Positions 26,320 to 34,523 are shown, numbered from the stretch's first letter. The stretch is 64,000 bases of DNA from Gammaproteobacteria bacterium (GCA_016718385.1 JADKDK010000007.1:372001-436000), one strand, 5' to 3'. Made by a program: numbers and translations. Notes: generated by a model from the letters alone, not told the origin.

Positions 26320-27905
26320 GCGCCGCAGCCCCCGTCGTGCCCGTGCCGCTTGCCGCCGCGACGCGCCTGCGCGTAGTCCTGCTGCACGGCTGGGGTAGCC
26401 GGGGCGAGGTTTTCGCCGCCCTGGCCGAGGCGCTCGCCGCGCATTTCGATGTGCTCGTGCTGGATCTGCCCGCGCACGGCGCGGCCTCGGGCGAGGCCTT
26501 TCCGCGCGAGGAGGCGGCACTGCTGGGCTGGATGCGCGAGCGCATTCCCGCCGGGGCCGTGTTGGCGGGATGGTCGCTCGGCGGTGCGCTCGGGCTGCGT
26601 TTCGCGCAGGCATTCCCGGGTCATCTCGCCGCGCTGGTCACCATCGCGACGAGCCCCTGCTTCCTGCAACGCGAGGACTGGTCCGTGGGCATGGATGCGG
26701 CAAGCTTCGAGGCATTTCGCGCCGGCCTGCTCGCTGACGCGCAGGCGCAACTGGAACGCTTCGCGGCACTGCAGGCGCACCGGGACCTGCGCCAGCGCGA
26801 GCTGGCGCGCGAGCTGCGCGCGCTCGCCGCGGCGCCCGCCCACCCCGGCGAGTTGCTGGCGGCGCTGGAGACGCTCGCGCGCCTGGACCTGCGCGCCGCG
26901 CTGGCGGCGCTGGAGCTGCCGGTGCTGCACGTGCTGGGCGAGCGCGATGCCATCGTGGCGCCGCAGGTGGCCGCGCACTATGCGCGGCTGCAGCCGCGCG
27001 CCAGCGTGTGGCTGGTGCCGGGCGCGGCGCATGCACCGTTCCTGTCGCGGCCCGCGGCGGTCGCCGCGCGGGTGACGGATTTTCTCTTGACCTGTTTCGC
27101 CACGCCGCTCGCCGCTGCCGCGCGCAGCAAGCAGGATGTCGCGCGCTCCTTCGGCCGCGCGGCGGCGGGCTACGAGCGCGCCGCGGCGCTGCAGCGCACC
27201 ATCGGCGAGGAGCTGCTGGCGCTGGCGCCGCCGCTCGCCCCGGCGCGCGTGCTCGACATCGGCAGCGGCACCGGCCATTTCAGCGCCCGGCTGGCGCAGC
27301 GTTTTCCGCGCGCCGGGGTGATCGGGCTCGACCTCGCCGAGGGCATGTTGCGCCAGGCTCGCGCGGTCGCGCCGGGCGCCGTGCCGAGCTGGCTGTGCGC
27401 CGACGCCGAGCGGCTGCCGCTCGATGAAGCGAGTATCGATCTCGTGTACTCCAGCCTCGCGCTGCAGTGGTGCGAAGCGCCCGGACCGGCGCTGGCGGAG
27501 ATCGCGCGGGTGCTGGTGCCGGGGGGCCAGGCGCTGATCGCGACGCTGGGTGACGACACCCTGTGGGAACTGCGCGCCGCCTGGCGTGCCGTAGACGATG
27601 GTGTGCACGTGAACCGCTTCGAGAGCGTCGCGGCGCTGGAACGGGCGGCGCGCGCGGCTGGGCTCACCGTGCGCGTGGTCGGGCAGAAGTACCACCTGCC
27701 CGCGTATCCGGACGTGCAGGGCCTGGCGCGCGAGCTGCGCGCGATCGGGGCGCACAACGTGAATGCCGGCCGCCCCGACGGACTTGCCGGGCGCGGTGCG
27801 TGGCGCCGGCTGCAATCGGCCTACGCATTGTTCGCCAACCCCGACGGCACACTGCCCGCCACCTACCGGGCGCTGTGCCTGCGGCTGGAAAAACCCCGTG
27901 GCTGA
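26316..27905 (+). CDS. bioHC: BioHC: fused pimeloyl-ACP methyl ester esterase and malonyl-ACP O-methyltransferase
   Basis: One 529-residue protein joins two steps of pimelate synthesis. Residues 1-258 are an alpha/beta hydrolase matching BioH: nucleophile Ser87 in GWSLGG, Asp211 in GERDAI and His239 in GAAHAPF. Residues 268-529 match BioC: QDVARSFGRAAAGYERAAALQ, SAM-binding VLDIGSGTGHFSARLA (312-327), and LVYSSLALQWCEAP. BioC protects the malonyl carboxyl by methylation so it can be elongated; BioH removes the methyl ester at the end. The same order of fusion is annotated in Saccharophagus, Teredinibacter and Cellvibrio. It overlaps bioF by 4 bases and bioD by 8. Confidence 0.93.
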   Translation: MSAAAPVVPVPLAAATRLRVVLLHGWGSRGEVFAALAEALAAHFDVLVLDLPAHGAASGEAFPREEAALLGWMRERIPAGAVLAGWSLGGALGLRFAQAFPGHLAALVTIATSPCFLQREDWSVGMDAASFEAFRAGLLADAQAQLERFAALQAHRDLRQRELARELRALAAAPAHPGELLAALETLARLDLRAALAALELPVLHVLGERDAIVAPQVAAHYARLQPRASVWLVPGAAHAPFLSRPAAVAARVTDFLLTCFATPLAAAARSKQDVARSFGRAAAGYERAAALQRTIGEELLALAPPLAPARVLDIGSGTGHFSARLAQRFPRAGVIGLDLAEGMLRQARAVAPGAVPSWLCADAERLPLDEASIDLVYSSLALQWCEAPGPALAEIARVLVPGGQALIATLGDDTLWELRAAWRAVDDGVHVNRFESVAALERAARAAGLTVRVVGQKYHLPAYPDVQGLARELRAIGAHNVNAGRPDGLAGRGAWRRLQSAYALFANPDGTLPATYRALCLRLEKPRG

Positions 27906-28593
27906 GGCCTGGTTCGTCACCGGCACCGACACCGGGGTCGGCAAGACCCTGGTCGCGGCCGCGTTGCTGCGGGCGGCCGGAGCGCGCGGAGCGCGCACGA
28001 TCGGCCTGAAGCCCATCGCCTCCGGCGCCGTCGCCACCGCCGACGGGCTGCGCAACGAGGATGCGCTGGCACTGCTTGCCGCCATGAACCAGGAACTGCC
28101 CTACGCGCAGGTCAACCCGGTGGTGCTGGCGCCCGCGGTGGCGCCGCACATCGCGCTCGCCGAGGCGGGCGTGGCGCTCGACGCCGCCGCGCTGCACGCG
28201 CGCTGCCTGCCGGCGCTGGCGTGGCCGCACGACGTCGCCGTCGTCGAGGGCGCCGGCGGCTGGCGGGTGCCGCTCAATCACGCCGAGACGCTGGCAGGCC
28301 TCGCGCGCCGGCTGGGTTTCCCGGTGGTGCTGGTGGTGGGCATGCGGCTGGGCTGCATCAACCACGCGCTGCTGACGGCCGAGGCGGTGCGCGCCGACGG
28401 GCTGCGGCTGGCCGGCTGGGTGGCCAACCAGGTCGATCCCGGCATGGCCGGTCTCGCCGAGAATCTCGCCACCCTCGATGCGATGCTCGGTGCCCCGCGC
28501 ATCGGTTTCATTCCGTGGCGCGCCGGTATCGATGCGCGTACTGCGGCGGGCTTGCTCGACATCGGCCTGCTGCGTGGTGGCGCGCAGGATTGA
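27898..28593 (+). CDS. bioD: Dethiobiotin synthetase (GTG start)
   Basis: BioD closes the ureido ring of dethiobiotin with CO2 and ATP. The 231-residue protein has the P-loop WFVTGTDTGVGKTLVAAAL near its N-terminus, LKPIASGAV, the loop VEGAGGWRVPLN, and the adenine-contact region LAGWVANQVDP. The start is a GTG eight bases inside the end of bioHC, giving the standard N-terminus directly before the P-loop. It completes bioB-F-HC-D; bioA, which makes the BioD substrate, is not in this window. Confidence 0.95.
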   Translation: MAEAWFVTGTDTGVGKTLVAAALLRAAGARGARTIGLKPIASGAVATADGLRNEDALALLAAMNQELPYAQVNPVVLAPAVAPHIALAEAGVALDAAALHARCLPALAWPHDVAVVEGAGGWRVPLNHAETLAGLARRLGFPVVLVVGMRLGCINHALLTAEAVRADGLRLAGWVANQVDPGMAGLAENLATLDAMLGAPRIGFIPWRAGIDARTAAGLLDIGLLRGGAQD

Positions 28594-28665
28594 GTACCCG
28601 CGCACGGCAGGCTCCCGGATCCGGATATACACTTGCAGCGTCTTCACTTCCACGGAGTGCTCCCC

Positions 28666-28896
28666 GTGAGCGGCAACCAGATCGGCCAGGTCGGCTTCCA
28701 GGGGCTGCGCGACAGTCTCGAGCGCGCCCAGGCCGCCGCGACGCGCGTCGTCTCGAGCGCCGCAGGCGGCGACGCCGGACAGCTCACCGAGGCGATCGTC
28801 GAGTTGCAGGCCGCGAAGCTGCAGGCCGGTGCGGCAGCGCAGGTGGTGCGCGCGGCCGACGACACGCTGGGCACGCTGCTCGACATCCTGGCCTGA
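28666..28896 (+). CDS. Small protein with flagellar-rod-like C-terminal helix
   Basis: A 76-residue product without Cys or Trp, mostly alpha-helical. Its C-terminal half, AIVELQAAKLQAGAAAQVVRAADDTLGTLLDIL, resembles the C-terminal helix of flagellar rod/hook proteins (FlgC/FlgG type), in which a helix with repeated small residues ends in a TLLD/I motif. No flagellar gene is nearby, so this may be a freestanding family member, not part of a flagellum. The GTG start is preceded by GGAG at eight bases; in-frame GTG at 28657 and ATG at 28633 are alternatives. It lies 72 bases after bioD. Confidence 0.6.
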   Translation: MSGNQIGQVGFQGLRDSLERAQAAATRVVSSAAGGDAGQLTEAIVELQAAKLQAGAAAQVVRAADDTLGTLLDILA

Positions 28897-28985
28897 TGTC
28901 TGTGCGTTTACCTGCCATGTAATGGTTCCGGCGTGCCCCCGCGGCTAGCATCCGGGCGGTCGAATTTCCGCTCCAGAGGTTCCCC

Positions 28986-30782
28986 ATGCTGTCCTACAAG
29001 GCCCCGCTGCGCGATATGCGTTTCGTCAGGGACGAATTGCTCGGTTTTCCCGCACTGTTCGCCTCGCTACCCGGCTGCGAGGAGTTCACGCCCGACCTGG
29101 TCGATGCGATCCTCGGCGAGGCTGCCAGGTTCTGCGAGGACGTGCTGGCGCCGCTGTATCGCAGCGGCGACGAGGAAGGTTGCACCTGGACTCCCGAGGG
29201 CGTGCGCACCCCTGCCGGTTTTCGCGAGGCCTACGCGCAATACGTGGAAGGCGGCTGGGCCGCGCTGAGCACGCCGCCGGAATACGGCGGCCAGGGCCTG
29301 CCGCCCTCGATGGGCCTGTTCGTCGAGGACATGATGGGCACCGCGAACTGGGCCTGGACGATGTATCCGGGACTCTCGCACGGGGCTACCCGGACGCTGA
29401 AGGTGCATGGCACCGACGAGCAGAAGCAGACCTACCTGCGCCACCTGGTGAGCGGCGAGTGGACCGGCACCATGTGCCTGACCGAGGCGCACGCGGGCAG
29501 CGATCTGGGCATGCTGCGCACGCGCGCCGAGCCGCACGCCGACGGCTCCTACCGCATCACCGGCACCAAGATCTTCATTTCCGCGGGCGACCACGACATG
29601 GCCGCGAACATCGTGCATATCGTGCTCGCGCGCCTGCCGGACGCGCCGCCCGGCACCAAGGGCATCTCGCTGTTCCTGGTGCCCAAGAAGCTGCCGCAGG
29701 CCGACGGCACGCTGGTGCCGAACAGCGTTTCCTGCGGTTCCATCGAGCACAAGATGGGCATCAACGCCTCCGCGACCTGCGTGATGAACTTCGACGCTGC
29801 CACGGGCTTCCTGATCGGCGAGCCGAACAGGGGCCTGAACCACATGTTCACGTTCATGAACGCGGCGCGCCTCGGCACCGCGATGCAGGGCCTTGCGGCG
29901 GCCGAGCTCTCGTTCCAGGGCGCGCTGGCTTATGCGCGCGAGCGCCTTCAGGGCCGCTCGCTCTCGGGACCGAAGCATGCCTCCGGGCCGGCCGATCCGC
30001 TGATCGTGCACCCGAACATCCGTCGCATGCTGCTCACGCAGAAGGCCTATGCCGAGGGCAGCCGCGCCTTCCTGTACTGGCTGTGCCAGCTGGTCGACAT
30101 CGCGGACAAGTCTGCCGATGCGGCGGAGCGCAAGCGGGCCGAGGACCTGATGGCGCTGCTGACCCCGGTGGCCAAGGCCTTCGTCACCGAGGCCGGCTAC
30201 GAAGCGGCCAACCTGGGCGTGCAGGTGTTCGGCGGGCACGGCTACGTGCGCGAGCACGGCATGGAGCAGATCGTGCGCGACACGCGCATCGCGCTGATCT
30301 ACGAAGGCACCAGCGCGATCCAGGCGCTGGACCTGCTCGGGCGCAAGATCATGGGCAGCGGCGGCGAACTGCTGCGCGGCTTTGCCGCCATCGTCGAGGA
30401 GTTCTGCGCCCAGAATGCGGGCAGAGAGGACATGGCGCCGCTGGTCGCCGCGCTGACGGCAACCGGCAAGCGGCTCGAGGGCCTGACGATGCACGTCGCG
30501 GGTGTGGCGATGAAGAATCCCGACGAGGCCGATGCCGCGGCCTTCGAGTACCTGATGTTCATGGGATATTTCGTGCTCGGCTTCATGTGGGCGCGCATGG
30601 CGCGCACCGCGCTCGACGCGCTGGCGGGCGGCACCGGCGAGGCGGATTTCTATAGCGCCAAGGTCGAGACGGCGCGCTTCTATTTCCAGCGCATCATGCC
30701 GCGCACCGAGAGCCTGGCACTGTGCGTCGAGGCGGGCGGAGCCACGCTGATGGCCTTGCCCGAGGCGCATTTCGCGCTGTGA
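28986..30782 (+). CDS. Acyl-CoA dehydrogenase, long DmdC/AidB-like type
   Basis: A 598-residue FAD-dependent acyl-CoA dehydrogenase. It has a short N-terminal cap (SYKAPLRDMRFVRDELL), the FAD/substrate motif CLTEAHAGSDLGMLRTRA (about residues 159-176), and the second signature with the catalytic glutamate region VFGGHGYVREHGMEQIVRDTRIALIYEGTSAIQALDL. A C-terminal DUF4968-like extension (about 470-598) marks the 3-methylmercaptopropionyl-CoA dehydrogenase (DmdC) subfamily. That subfamily acts in DMSP breakdown, but close paralogues oxidise other acyl-CoAs, so the substrate is not settled. No other dmd gene is in view. Confidence 0.85.
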   Translation: MLSYKAPLRDMRFVRDELLGFPALFASLPGCEEFTPDLVDAILGEAARFCEDVLAPLYRSGDEEGCTWTPEGVRTPAGFREAYAQYVEGGWAALSTPPEYGGQGLPPSMGLFVEDMMGTANWAWTMYPGLSHGATRTLKVHGTDEQKQTYLRHLVSGEWTGTMCLTEAHAGSDLGMLRTRAEPHADGSYRITGTKIFISAGDHDMAANIVHIVLARLPDAPPGTKGISLFLVPKKLPQADGTLVPNSVSCGSIEHKMGINASATCVMNFDAATGFLIGEPNRGLNHMFTFMNAARLGTAMQGLAAAELSFQGALAYARERLQGRSLSGPKHASGPADPLIVHPNIRRMLLTQKAYAEGSRAFLYWLCQLVDIADKSADAAERKRAEDLMALLTPVAKAFVTEAGYEAANLGVQVFGGHGYVREHGMEQIVRDTRIALIYEGTSAIQALDLLGRKIMGSGGELLRGFAAIVEEFCAQNAGREDMAPLVAALTATGKRLEGLTMHVAGVAMKNPDEADAAAFEYLMFMGYFVLGFMWARMARTALDALAGGTGEADFYSAKVETARFYFQRIMPRTESLALCVEAGGATLMALPEAHFAL

Positions 30783-30792
30783 ACGCGGCGCC

Positions 30793-30821
30793 GGCCAGGG
30801 CGCGACTTCTCGCGCCCGGCC
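30793..30821 (+). terminator. Strong hairpin after the acyl-CoA dehydrogenase, no T run
   Basis: GGCC, a bulged A, GGGCGCGA, loop CTTC, TCGCGCCC, GGCC: twelve paired bases starting 11 bases after the stop codon. Position and stability suit a terminator or an mRNA 3' stabiliser, but a downstream T stretch is missing. A TATACT -10 box (30831-30836) for the next gene begins right after it. Confidence 0.4.
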
Positions 30822-30884
30822 ACGCGCGCTTATACTGCGCTCCCCAATGACTGGCGCCGCCGCCGCGGCGCAGGATGAATCATC

Positions 30885-31067
30885 GTGAGCGAAGCAGGAA
30901 AACTCCATCCCGAAGACCAGCAGCGCGTCGATGCCTTCACGTCGACGGGGATTCACTCGGTCCCGCGCAAGCCCTTCCGTCCGCTGGTGCTGCTGGCCGT
31001 GATCCTCGCGGTCACGACCGCGATGACGGTCCTGAGCATCGCCATCGAACGAATGTATATCCCCTGA
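30885..31067 (+). CDS. DUF3094 small membrane protein (GTG start)
   Basis: A 60-residue protein: a charged N-terminus KLHPEDQQRVDAFTSTGIHSV, the conserved RKPFRP segment, then one membrane helix (about residues 34-54). LxPEDQQ plus RKPFRP before a single helix is the pattern of DUF3094, a family restricted to gammaproteobacteria and without known function. A TATACT -10 box 49 bases upstream suggests it has its own promoter. tRNA-Pro follows 60 bases downstream. Confidence 0.75.
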   Translation: MSEAGKLHPEDQQRVDAFTSTGIHSVPRKPFRPLVLLAVILAVTTAMTVLSIAIERMYIP

Positions 31068-31080
31068 GAGAACTTTCCAT

Positions 31081-31086
31081 TACAAT
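31081..31086 (+). promoter_or_regulatory. -10 box for tRNA-Pro with GC-rich discriminator
   Basis: TACAAT at 31081-31086 is followed at once by GCGCGCCGCG, the GC-rich discriminator type found at stable-RNA promoters under growth-rate control. It lies 41 bases before the tRNA. No good -35 box was found at 16-18 bases. Confidence 0.35.
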
Positions 31087-31127
31087 GCGCGCCGCGTGGA
31101 CAGGCCCGCGCGGCAACTGACCGTATT

Positions 31128-31204
31128 CGGAGTGTAGCTCAGCCTGGTAGAGCACTGCCTTCGGGAGGCAGGGGTCGAAGGTTCGAATCCTTTCACTCCG
31201 ACCA
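31128..31204 (+). tRNA. tRNA-Pro(CGG)
   Basis: A 77-base gene with acceptor arms CGGAGTG and CACTCCG, D-arm GCTC/GAGC, and anticodon stem CTGCC/GGCAG enclosing the loop TTCGGGA; the anticodon is CGG at 31162-31164. The T-loop TTCGAAT is standard and CCA is encoded. It is followed by an intrinsic terminator. Confidence 0.97.
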
Positions 31205-31212
31205 ATTCGCAG

Positions 31213-31245
31213 AAGGGCCGTCGCGGCGAGCGACGGCCCTTTTTG
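31213..31245 (+). terminator. Rho-independent terminator after tRNA-Pro
   Basis: A perfect 12-base stem (AAGGGCCGTCGC / GCGACGGCCCTT) with the five-base loop GGCGA, followed by T residues (31240-31244), begins nine bases after the tRNA CCA end. Confidence 0.9.
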
Positions 31246-31271
31246 TTTGCTGCGCGCGAGCGAGGCCCGGT

Positions 31272-31300
31272 TTGCTTTCAGCGGCACGCCACGATAACTT
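31272..31300 (+). promoter_or_regulatory. Possible promoter for the SnoaL-like gene
   Basis: TTGCTT (31272-31277), 17 bases, TAACTT (31295-31300), placed between the tRNA-Pro terminator and the next start codon, 28 bases downstream. The pair is only moderately close to consensus. Confidence 0.35.
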
Positions 31301-31327
31301 GCCGCGAACTCCCGCCGAGCCGCACCG

Positions 31328-31738
31328 ATGAGCAACGATACCCTGGATCTCGCTTTCCGCTACGCCGCGCTGATCGACGATCGCCGGCTGGACGAGTTGC
31401 ACACGATCATGCTGCCCTCGATCCGCATCACGGGCCCCGGCTACGTGATGGATACCCTGCCCGAGGTGGAGCGTGGCATGGAATTGCTGCGCCAGTACGA
31501 ACGCACCTTCCACATGGTCGGCAACCAGCTCGGCGCGTGGGGCGATGACGGCGTGTGGAGCGGCGAGACCTATTGCATCGCCTCGCATGTCTACCAGCGT
31601 GACGGCGCCGAGTGGAAGCTCGACATGGCGATCCGCTACCAGGACCGCATCGTGCGCCACGATGGCGGACTGCGCTTCGCCTCGCGCGAGTTGCGCCTGG
31701 CCTGGGTGCAGGACCTGCCGCTCACGATGGCCCGCTGA
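31328..31738 (+). CDS. SnoaL/NTF2-like protein
   Basis: A 136-residue NTF2-fold protein of the SnoaL-like type. The helix-strand start NDTLDLAFRYAALIDDRRLDELHTIM is characteristic. Later strands include TFHMVGNQLGAW, WSGETYCIASHVYQRDGAEWKLDMAIRYQDRIVRHDGGLRFASREL. Related proteins act as small-molecule isomerases, dehydratases or hydrolases, or as ligand-binding subunits. Polar residues that could be catalytic (His62-like, Asp31-like) are present, but no reaction can be assigned. The gene stands alone behind its own possible promoter and converges with the glycosyltransferase gene, with only five bases between stops. Confidence 0.72.
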   Translation: MSNDTLDLAFRYAALIDDRRLDELHTIMLPSIRITGPGYVMDTLPEVERGMELLRQYERTFHMVGNQLGAWGDDGVWSGETYCIASHVYQRDGAEWKLDMAIRYQDRIVRHDGGLRFASRELRLAWVQDLPLTMAR

Positions 31739-31743
31739 TCGGC

Positions 31744-32844
31744 TCAGGCCGGGACGCGCAGCGCCTCGGAGTCATCGCTCGCATCGCTGCCAGCGCGCGG
31801 CCGGGCGATTGCGCATTCGCGCCACAGGCGCTCGCTCACCGCCTCCAGCGGCTCCCCGCCTTCGACCAGCCACGCGGCGATTGCTGCCGCGACATCCGGC
31901 CATTCCGACCGCGGCGGGGTTGTCTCGAGCGCGAGGAAATCGCCGATGAGATGCGGGTCGAGCCGTTGCGCGATCCGCGCGTAGCCCAGCGCCTGCAGCG
32001 CCAGCGCATTGGACACCTGTTCCATCTGGCCGGCCAGCGGCTTGGCGAGGATGCGCTTGCCGTGACACAGCGCCTCGCTGATCAGCTCGAAGCCGCAGTT
32101 GCACACGATATGGCTCGCGCGCTCCAGCGCGGCAACGAACGTGGCGCGCCCCACCGGGTGCGTCGTCACGTTGCCGCGCTGCTCCCCGGGCAGTCCGGGC
32201 CCGAACATCGAGAAGCGCCAGCCCGGGATTGCGCGCAGCAGTGCGATCACGCGCTCCGGATCCTCGAACGGCAGGTAGACCAGCGCTTCGCGTGCCGAGG
32301 CGCGCGCGGGCACACCCGCCGGGCGCGCGTCGTCATCGACGATCGGCGGCAGCAGCGGGCGCCCGAAGTGGTGCCAGTGCAAGCCGATGCGCGTGCCCAC
32401 GGGCGCGCAGGCCCGGAGCACCACGCTGCCGACGAGGTGGCGCCGCGAGCGCGGCACGCCGGGCACCAGCGCGTACTGGTGCCCCAGGCCGATGCAGTCG
32501 CGCCGTTGCCCGCGCGCGGCCCAGGCCGTGACGGGCTCGAAATCGGAAACCACGCGGTCGTAGCCCTCGAGGTCGAGCTCGCGCACGTCGCGCAGGAACT
32601 CCCCGGGCGAGAGCTGGCGCAGCGTCGCGAGCGGGCGCACGCGGCCCGCGCGGGTCGCGAAGCTGAGCCCGCGCCGCCATTGCCAGGCACCGAAGCACTC
32701 CATGTCGAAGAAATCGCCGCGTTCGCGCCCGGTGAACATCCAGTCGACCTGCACCTGCGGGTAGCGTGTCAGCGCCCGCGCCATGGCCCGCGCCCGCGTC
32801 AGGTGACCGTTGCCCGTACCCTGCACGCCATAGAAGATCCTCAT
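31744..32844 (-). CDS. Glycosyltransferase-like protein of the TIGR00661/MJ1255 type
   Basis: A 366-residue GT-B-like protein. The N-terminal half starts MRIFYGVQGTGNGHLTRARAMARAL, a GHxTR motif typical of UDP-sugar glycosyltransferases of the MurG superfamily. The C-terminal half includes the nucleotide-sugar region VCNCGFELISEALCHGKRILAKPLAGQMEQVSNALAL. These patterns match the uncharacterised archaeal/bacterial MJ1255-like family. The acceptor is unknown. The start ATG overlaps the stop of the PAP2 phosphatase gene as ATGA, so the two are translated together; a shared role in lipid-linked sugar or glycolipid metabolism is a reasonable inference. Confidence 0.78.
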   Translation of the reverse strand: MRIFYGVQGTGNGHLTRARAMARALTRYPQVQVDWMFTGRERGDFFDMECFGAWQWRRGLSFATRAGRVRPLATLRQLSPGEFLRDVRELDLEGYDRVVSDFEPVTAWAARGQRRDCIGLGHQYALVPGVPRSRRHLVGSVVLRACAPVGTRIGLHWHHFGRPLLPPIVDDDARPAGVPARASAREALVYLPFEDPERVIALLRAIPGWRFSMFGPGLPGEQRGNVTTHPVGRATFVAALERASHIVCNCGFELISEALCHGKRILAKPLAGQMEQVSNALALQALGYARIAQRLDPHLIGDFLALETTPPRSEWPDVAAAIAAWLVEGGEPLEAVSERLWRECAIARPRAGSDASDDSEALRVPA

Positions 32845-33389
32845 GCGGCGAACAGCGAGCGCGCGCCGAGCAGCAGCGCACTGCCGAGCAGCGCGCCGGC
32901 GACGGTGTCGCTGGGAAAGTGCACGCCGAGGAACACGCGCGAAGCACCCACGCAGCAGGCCCACGGATACAGCAGCACGGCAGCCCAGAGACCGAACTCC
33001 TGCGTGCACAGTCCGGCGAACAGGAATGCCGCCGAGGTGTGGCCGGAGGGAAAGCTGAAACGGTCGGAGGCGATCACCAGGCTGCGGAAGCCGGGAAGGA
33101 TATCGGGCGGGCGCCTGCGCCGGCAGGTGTTCTTCATGAGCAGGTAGGCGGTGCGCTCGAGTGCGAAGGCCTGGCAGCCCAGCGCGATGAAACCCGCGGC
33201 GTCGATCGTGTTGCTGGCCAGGAACAGCAGCGGCAGCAGCAGGTAGAGCCAGCCGTCGGCGCTGCGCGAGATCCAGCGCGCCGCGACGAAGATCATGGCT
33301 TCGGCGTTGCGCTGGTGGCACCAGCCGAAGGCAAGGAGGTCGAGGCGGTGGATGTTCTGCAGCAATGCCGTATCCCCTGCGCGTTCCAT
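32841..33389 (-). CDS. PAP2-family membrane phosphatase
   Basis: A 182-residue integral membrane protein with about five hydrophobic segments and the three PAP2 signature motifs in order: KNTCRRRRP (KxxxxxxRP), FPSGHTSAAF (PSGH) and SRVFLGVHFPSD (SRxxxxxHxxxD). The motif His in PSGH and the final His are the nucleophile and general base of this family. Typical substrates are lipid phosphates such as undecaprenyl pyrophosphate, phosphatidate or lipid A phosphates. The 4-base overlap with the glycosyltransferase suggests a common pathway, but the lipid cannot be named. Confidence 0.88.
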   Translation of the reverse strand: MERAGDTALLQNIHRLDLLAFGWCHQRNAEAMIFVAARWISRSADGWLYLLLPLLFLASNTIDAAGFIALGCQAFALERTAYLLMKNTCRRRRPPDILPGFRSLVIASDRFSFPSGHTSAAFLFAGLCTQEFGLWAAVLLYPWACCVGASRVFLGVHFPSDTVAGALLGSALLLGARSLFAA

Positions 33390-33462
33390 GCATGGAGGAT
33401 GCGCGGCGATTGTTGAGGTCTCGTGGTGTTTCGGTGAATTTTTGATGACGCCGGCCAGCCGC

Positions 33463-33642
33463 TCAGTGAGGCGCGCGAAAGCGCCGCGTCTCGGTGTGCT
33501 GGCGGCGCACGCTGAGCTCGTCGCGCGCGTGGGCGATCAGTGCCGTCGCGGCGCGCTGCTCGTCGGTCTCGGCGAGGCGCAGGATCTCCCACAGCCTGCG
33601 GTCGGACAGGTTCTTCACGTCGATGCCGGTATCGGTTTGCAT
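33463..33642 (-). CDS. Small hypothetical protein, 59 residues
   Basis: A soluble, charged 59-residue product, MQTDTGIDVKNLSDRRLWEILR at the N-terminus, mostly helical. I do not recognise a family. Support for translation is a strong AAGGAGA Shine-Dalgarno sequence eight bases before the ATG and non-random amino-acid use. It lies between the PAP2 gene and the divergent DUF1614 gene. Confidence 0.5.
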   Translation of the reverse strand: MQTDTGIDVKNLSDRRLWEILRLAETDEQRAATALIAHARDELSVRRQHTETRRFRAPH

Positions 33643-33784
33643 GCGAGGCGTCTCCTTCCCTGTTCGCGGCACATGCTCCGGGCGATCTGTGACAGCTTCA
33701 TTAAGCGCACGTGCTGCGCTAGAGTCGCGCCACGCCCGGGGCGGTTCATCGATGTCGCGACGCCCGGCGACAGGAGGATCCTCG

Positions 33785-34462
33785 ATGCCCGCCGGAGTGC
33801 TTGCGCTGATCGTGGCGCTGGCGATGTTGCTGCTGCTGCCGTTCCTGCTCGCCGATGCGATGGTGTCGGCGCTGCTCGAGCTCGGCATCGCGCCGCGCGT
33901 GGCCACTTTGCTGGTGATCGGCATCTTCGTCGGCAGCCTGTTCAATGTGCCGGTATGGCGCCGCGCGGGCGCGGCGGTGCTGGAATACCGCCCGTCCGAT
34001 TTCTTCGGCCTTGGACGGCTCGCGCCGCGGCTGGCGCAGCCCGGTGCCCGACAGGTCATAGCGCTGAACGTCGGCGGCTGCCTGATACCTTCGCTGATCG
34101 TGGTCTACGAGCTGGCGCGCCTGCTCGACGCCGGTGGTGGCGCCCCGCGGCACGCCGCGGTGGCGATCGGGTTGAACATCGCGGCCTGCTACCTGATGGC
34201 GCGCCCCGTCGCGGGACTCGGCATCCTGCTGCCCGCGCTGGTGCCGGGTTGTCTCGCCGCGCTGGTCGCCATGGTGCTGGCGGGCGAGCACGCGCCTCCG
34301 GTCGCTTTCTGCGCCGGCGTGCTGGGGCCGCTGATCGGCGCCGACCTGCTGCACCTGCGCGACCTCGGCCGGCGCGGGGGCGGGCTGATGAGCATCGGCG
34401 GCGCCGGCACCTTCGACGGCATCGTGATCTCCGGATTTCTCGCCACGATGCTGAGCACCTGA
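33785..34462 (+). CDS. DUF1614 membrane protein
   Basis: A 225-residue membrane protein with six or seven hydrophobic segments. Diagnostic stretches are IPSLIVVYELARLL, IAACYLMARPVAGLGILLPALVPG, and the C-terminal GADLLHLRDLGRRGGGLMSIGGAGTFDGIVISGFLA, a glycine-rich motif typical of DUF1614. Homologues are known from archaea and bacteria without a defined function. The start ATG is preceded by GGAGG. pdxH follows 61 bases downstream, and may share its transcript. Confidence 0.78.
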   Translation: MPAGVLALIVALAMLLLLPFLLADAMVSALLELGIAPRVATLLVIGIFVGSLFNVPVWRRAGAAVLEYRPSDFFGLGRLAPRLAQPGARQVIALNVGGCLIPSLIVVYELARLLDAGGGAPRHAAVAIGLNIAACYLMARPVAGLGILLPALVPGCLAALVAMVLAGEHAPPVAFCAGVLGPLIGADLLHLRDLGRRGGGLMSIGGAGTFDGIVISGFLATMLST

Positions 34463-34523
34463 GAGCGCAGGGCATCTGCTAATCTCGCGCTCCGTTCATC
34501 ACCGAATCGCCGGAACGCCGCCC

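Noticed and set aside
31261..31340. Integration site or prophage remnant after tRNA-Pro.
   Set aside because: No integrase, no direct repeat of the tRNA 3' end, and ordinary genes follow.
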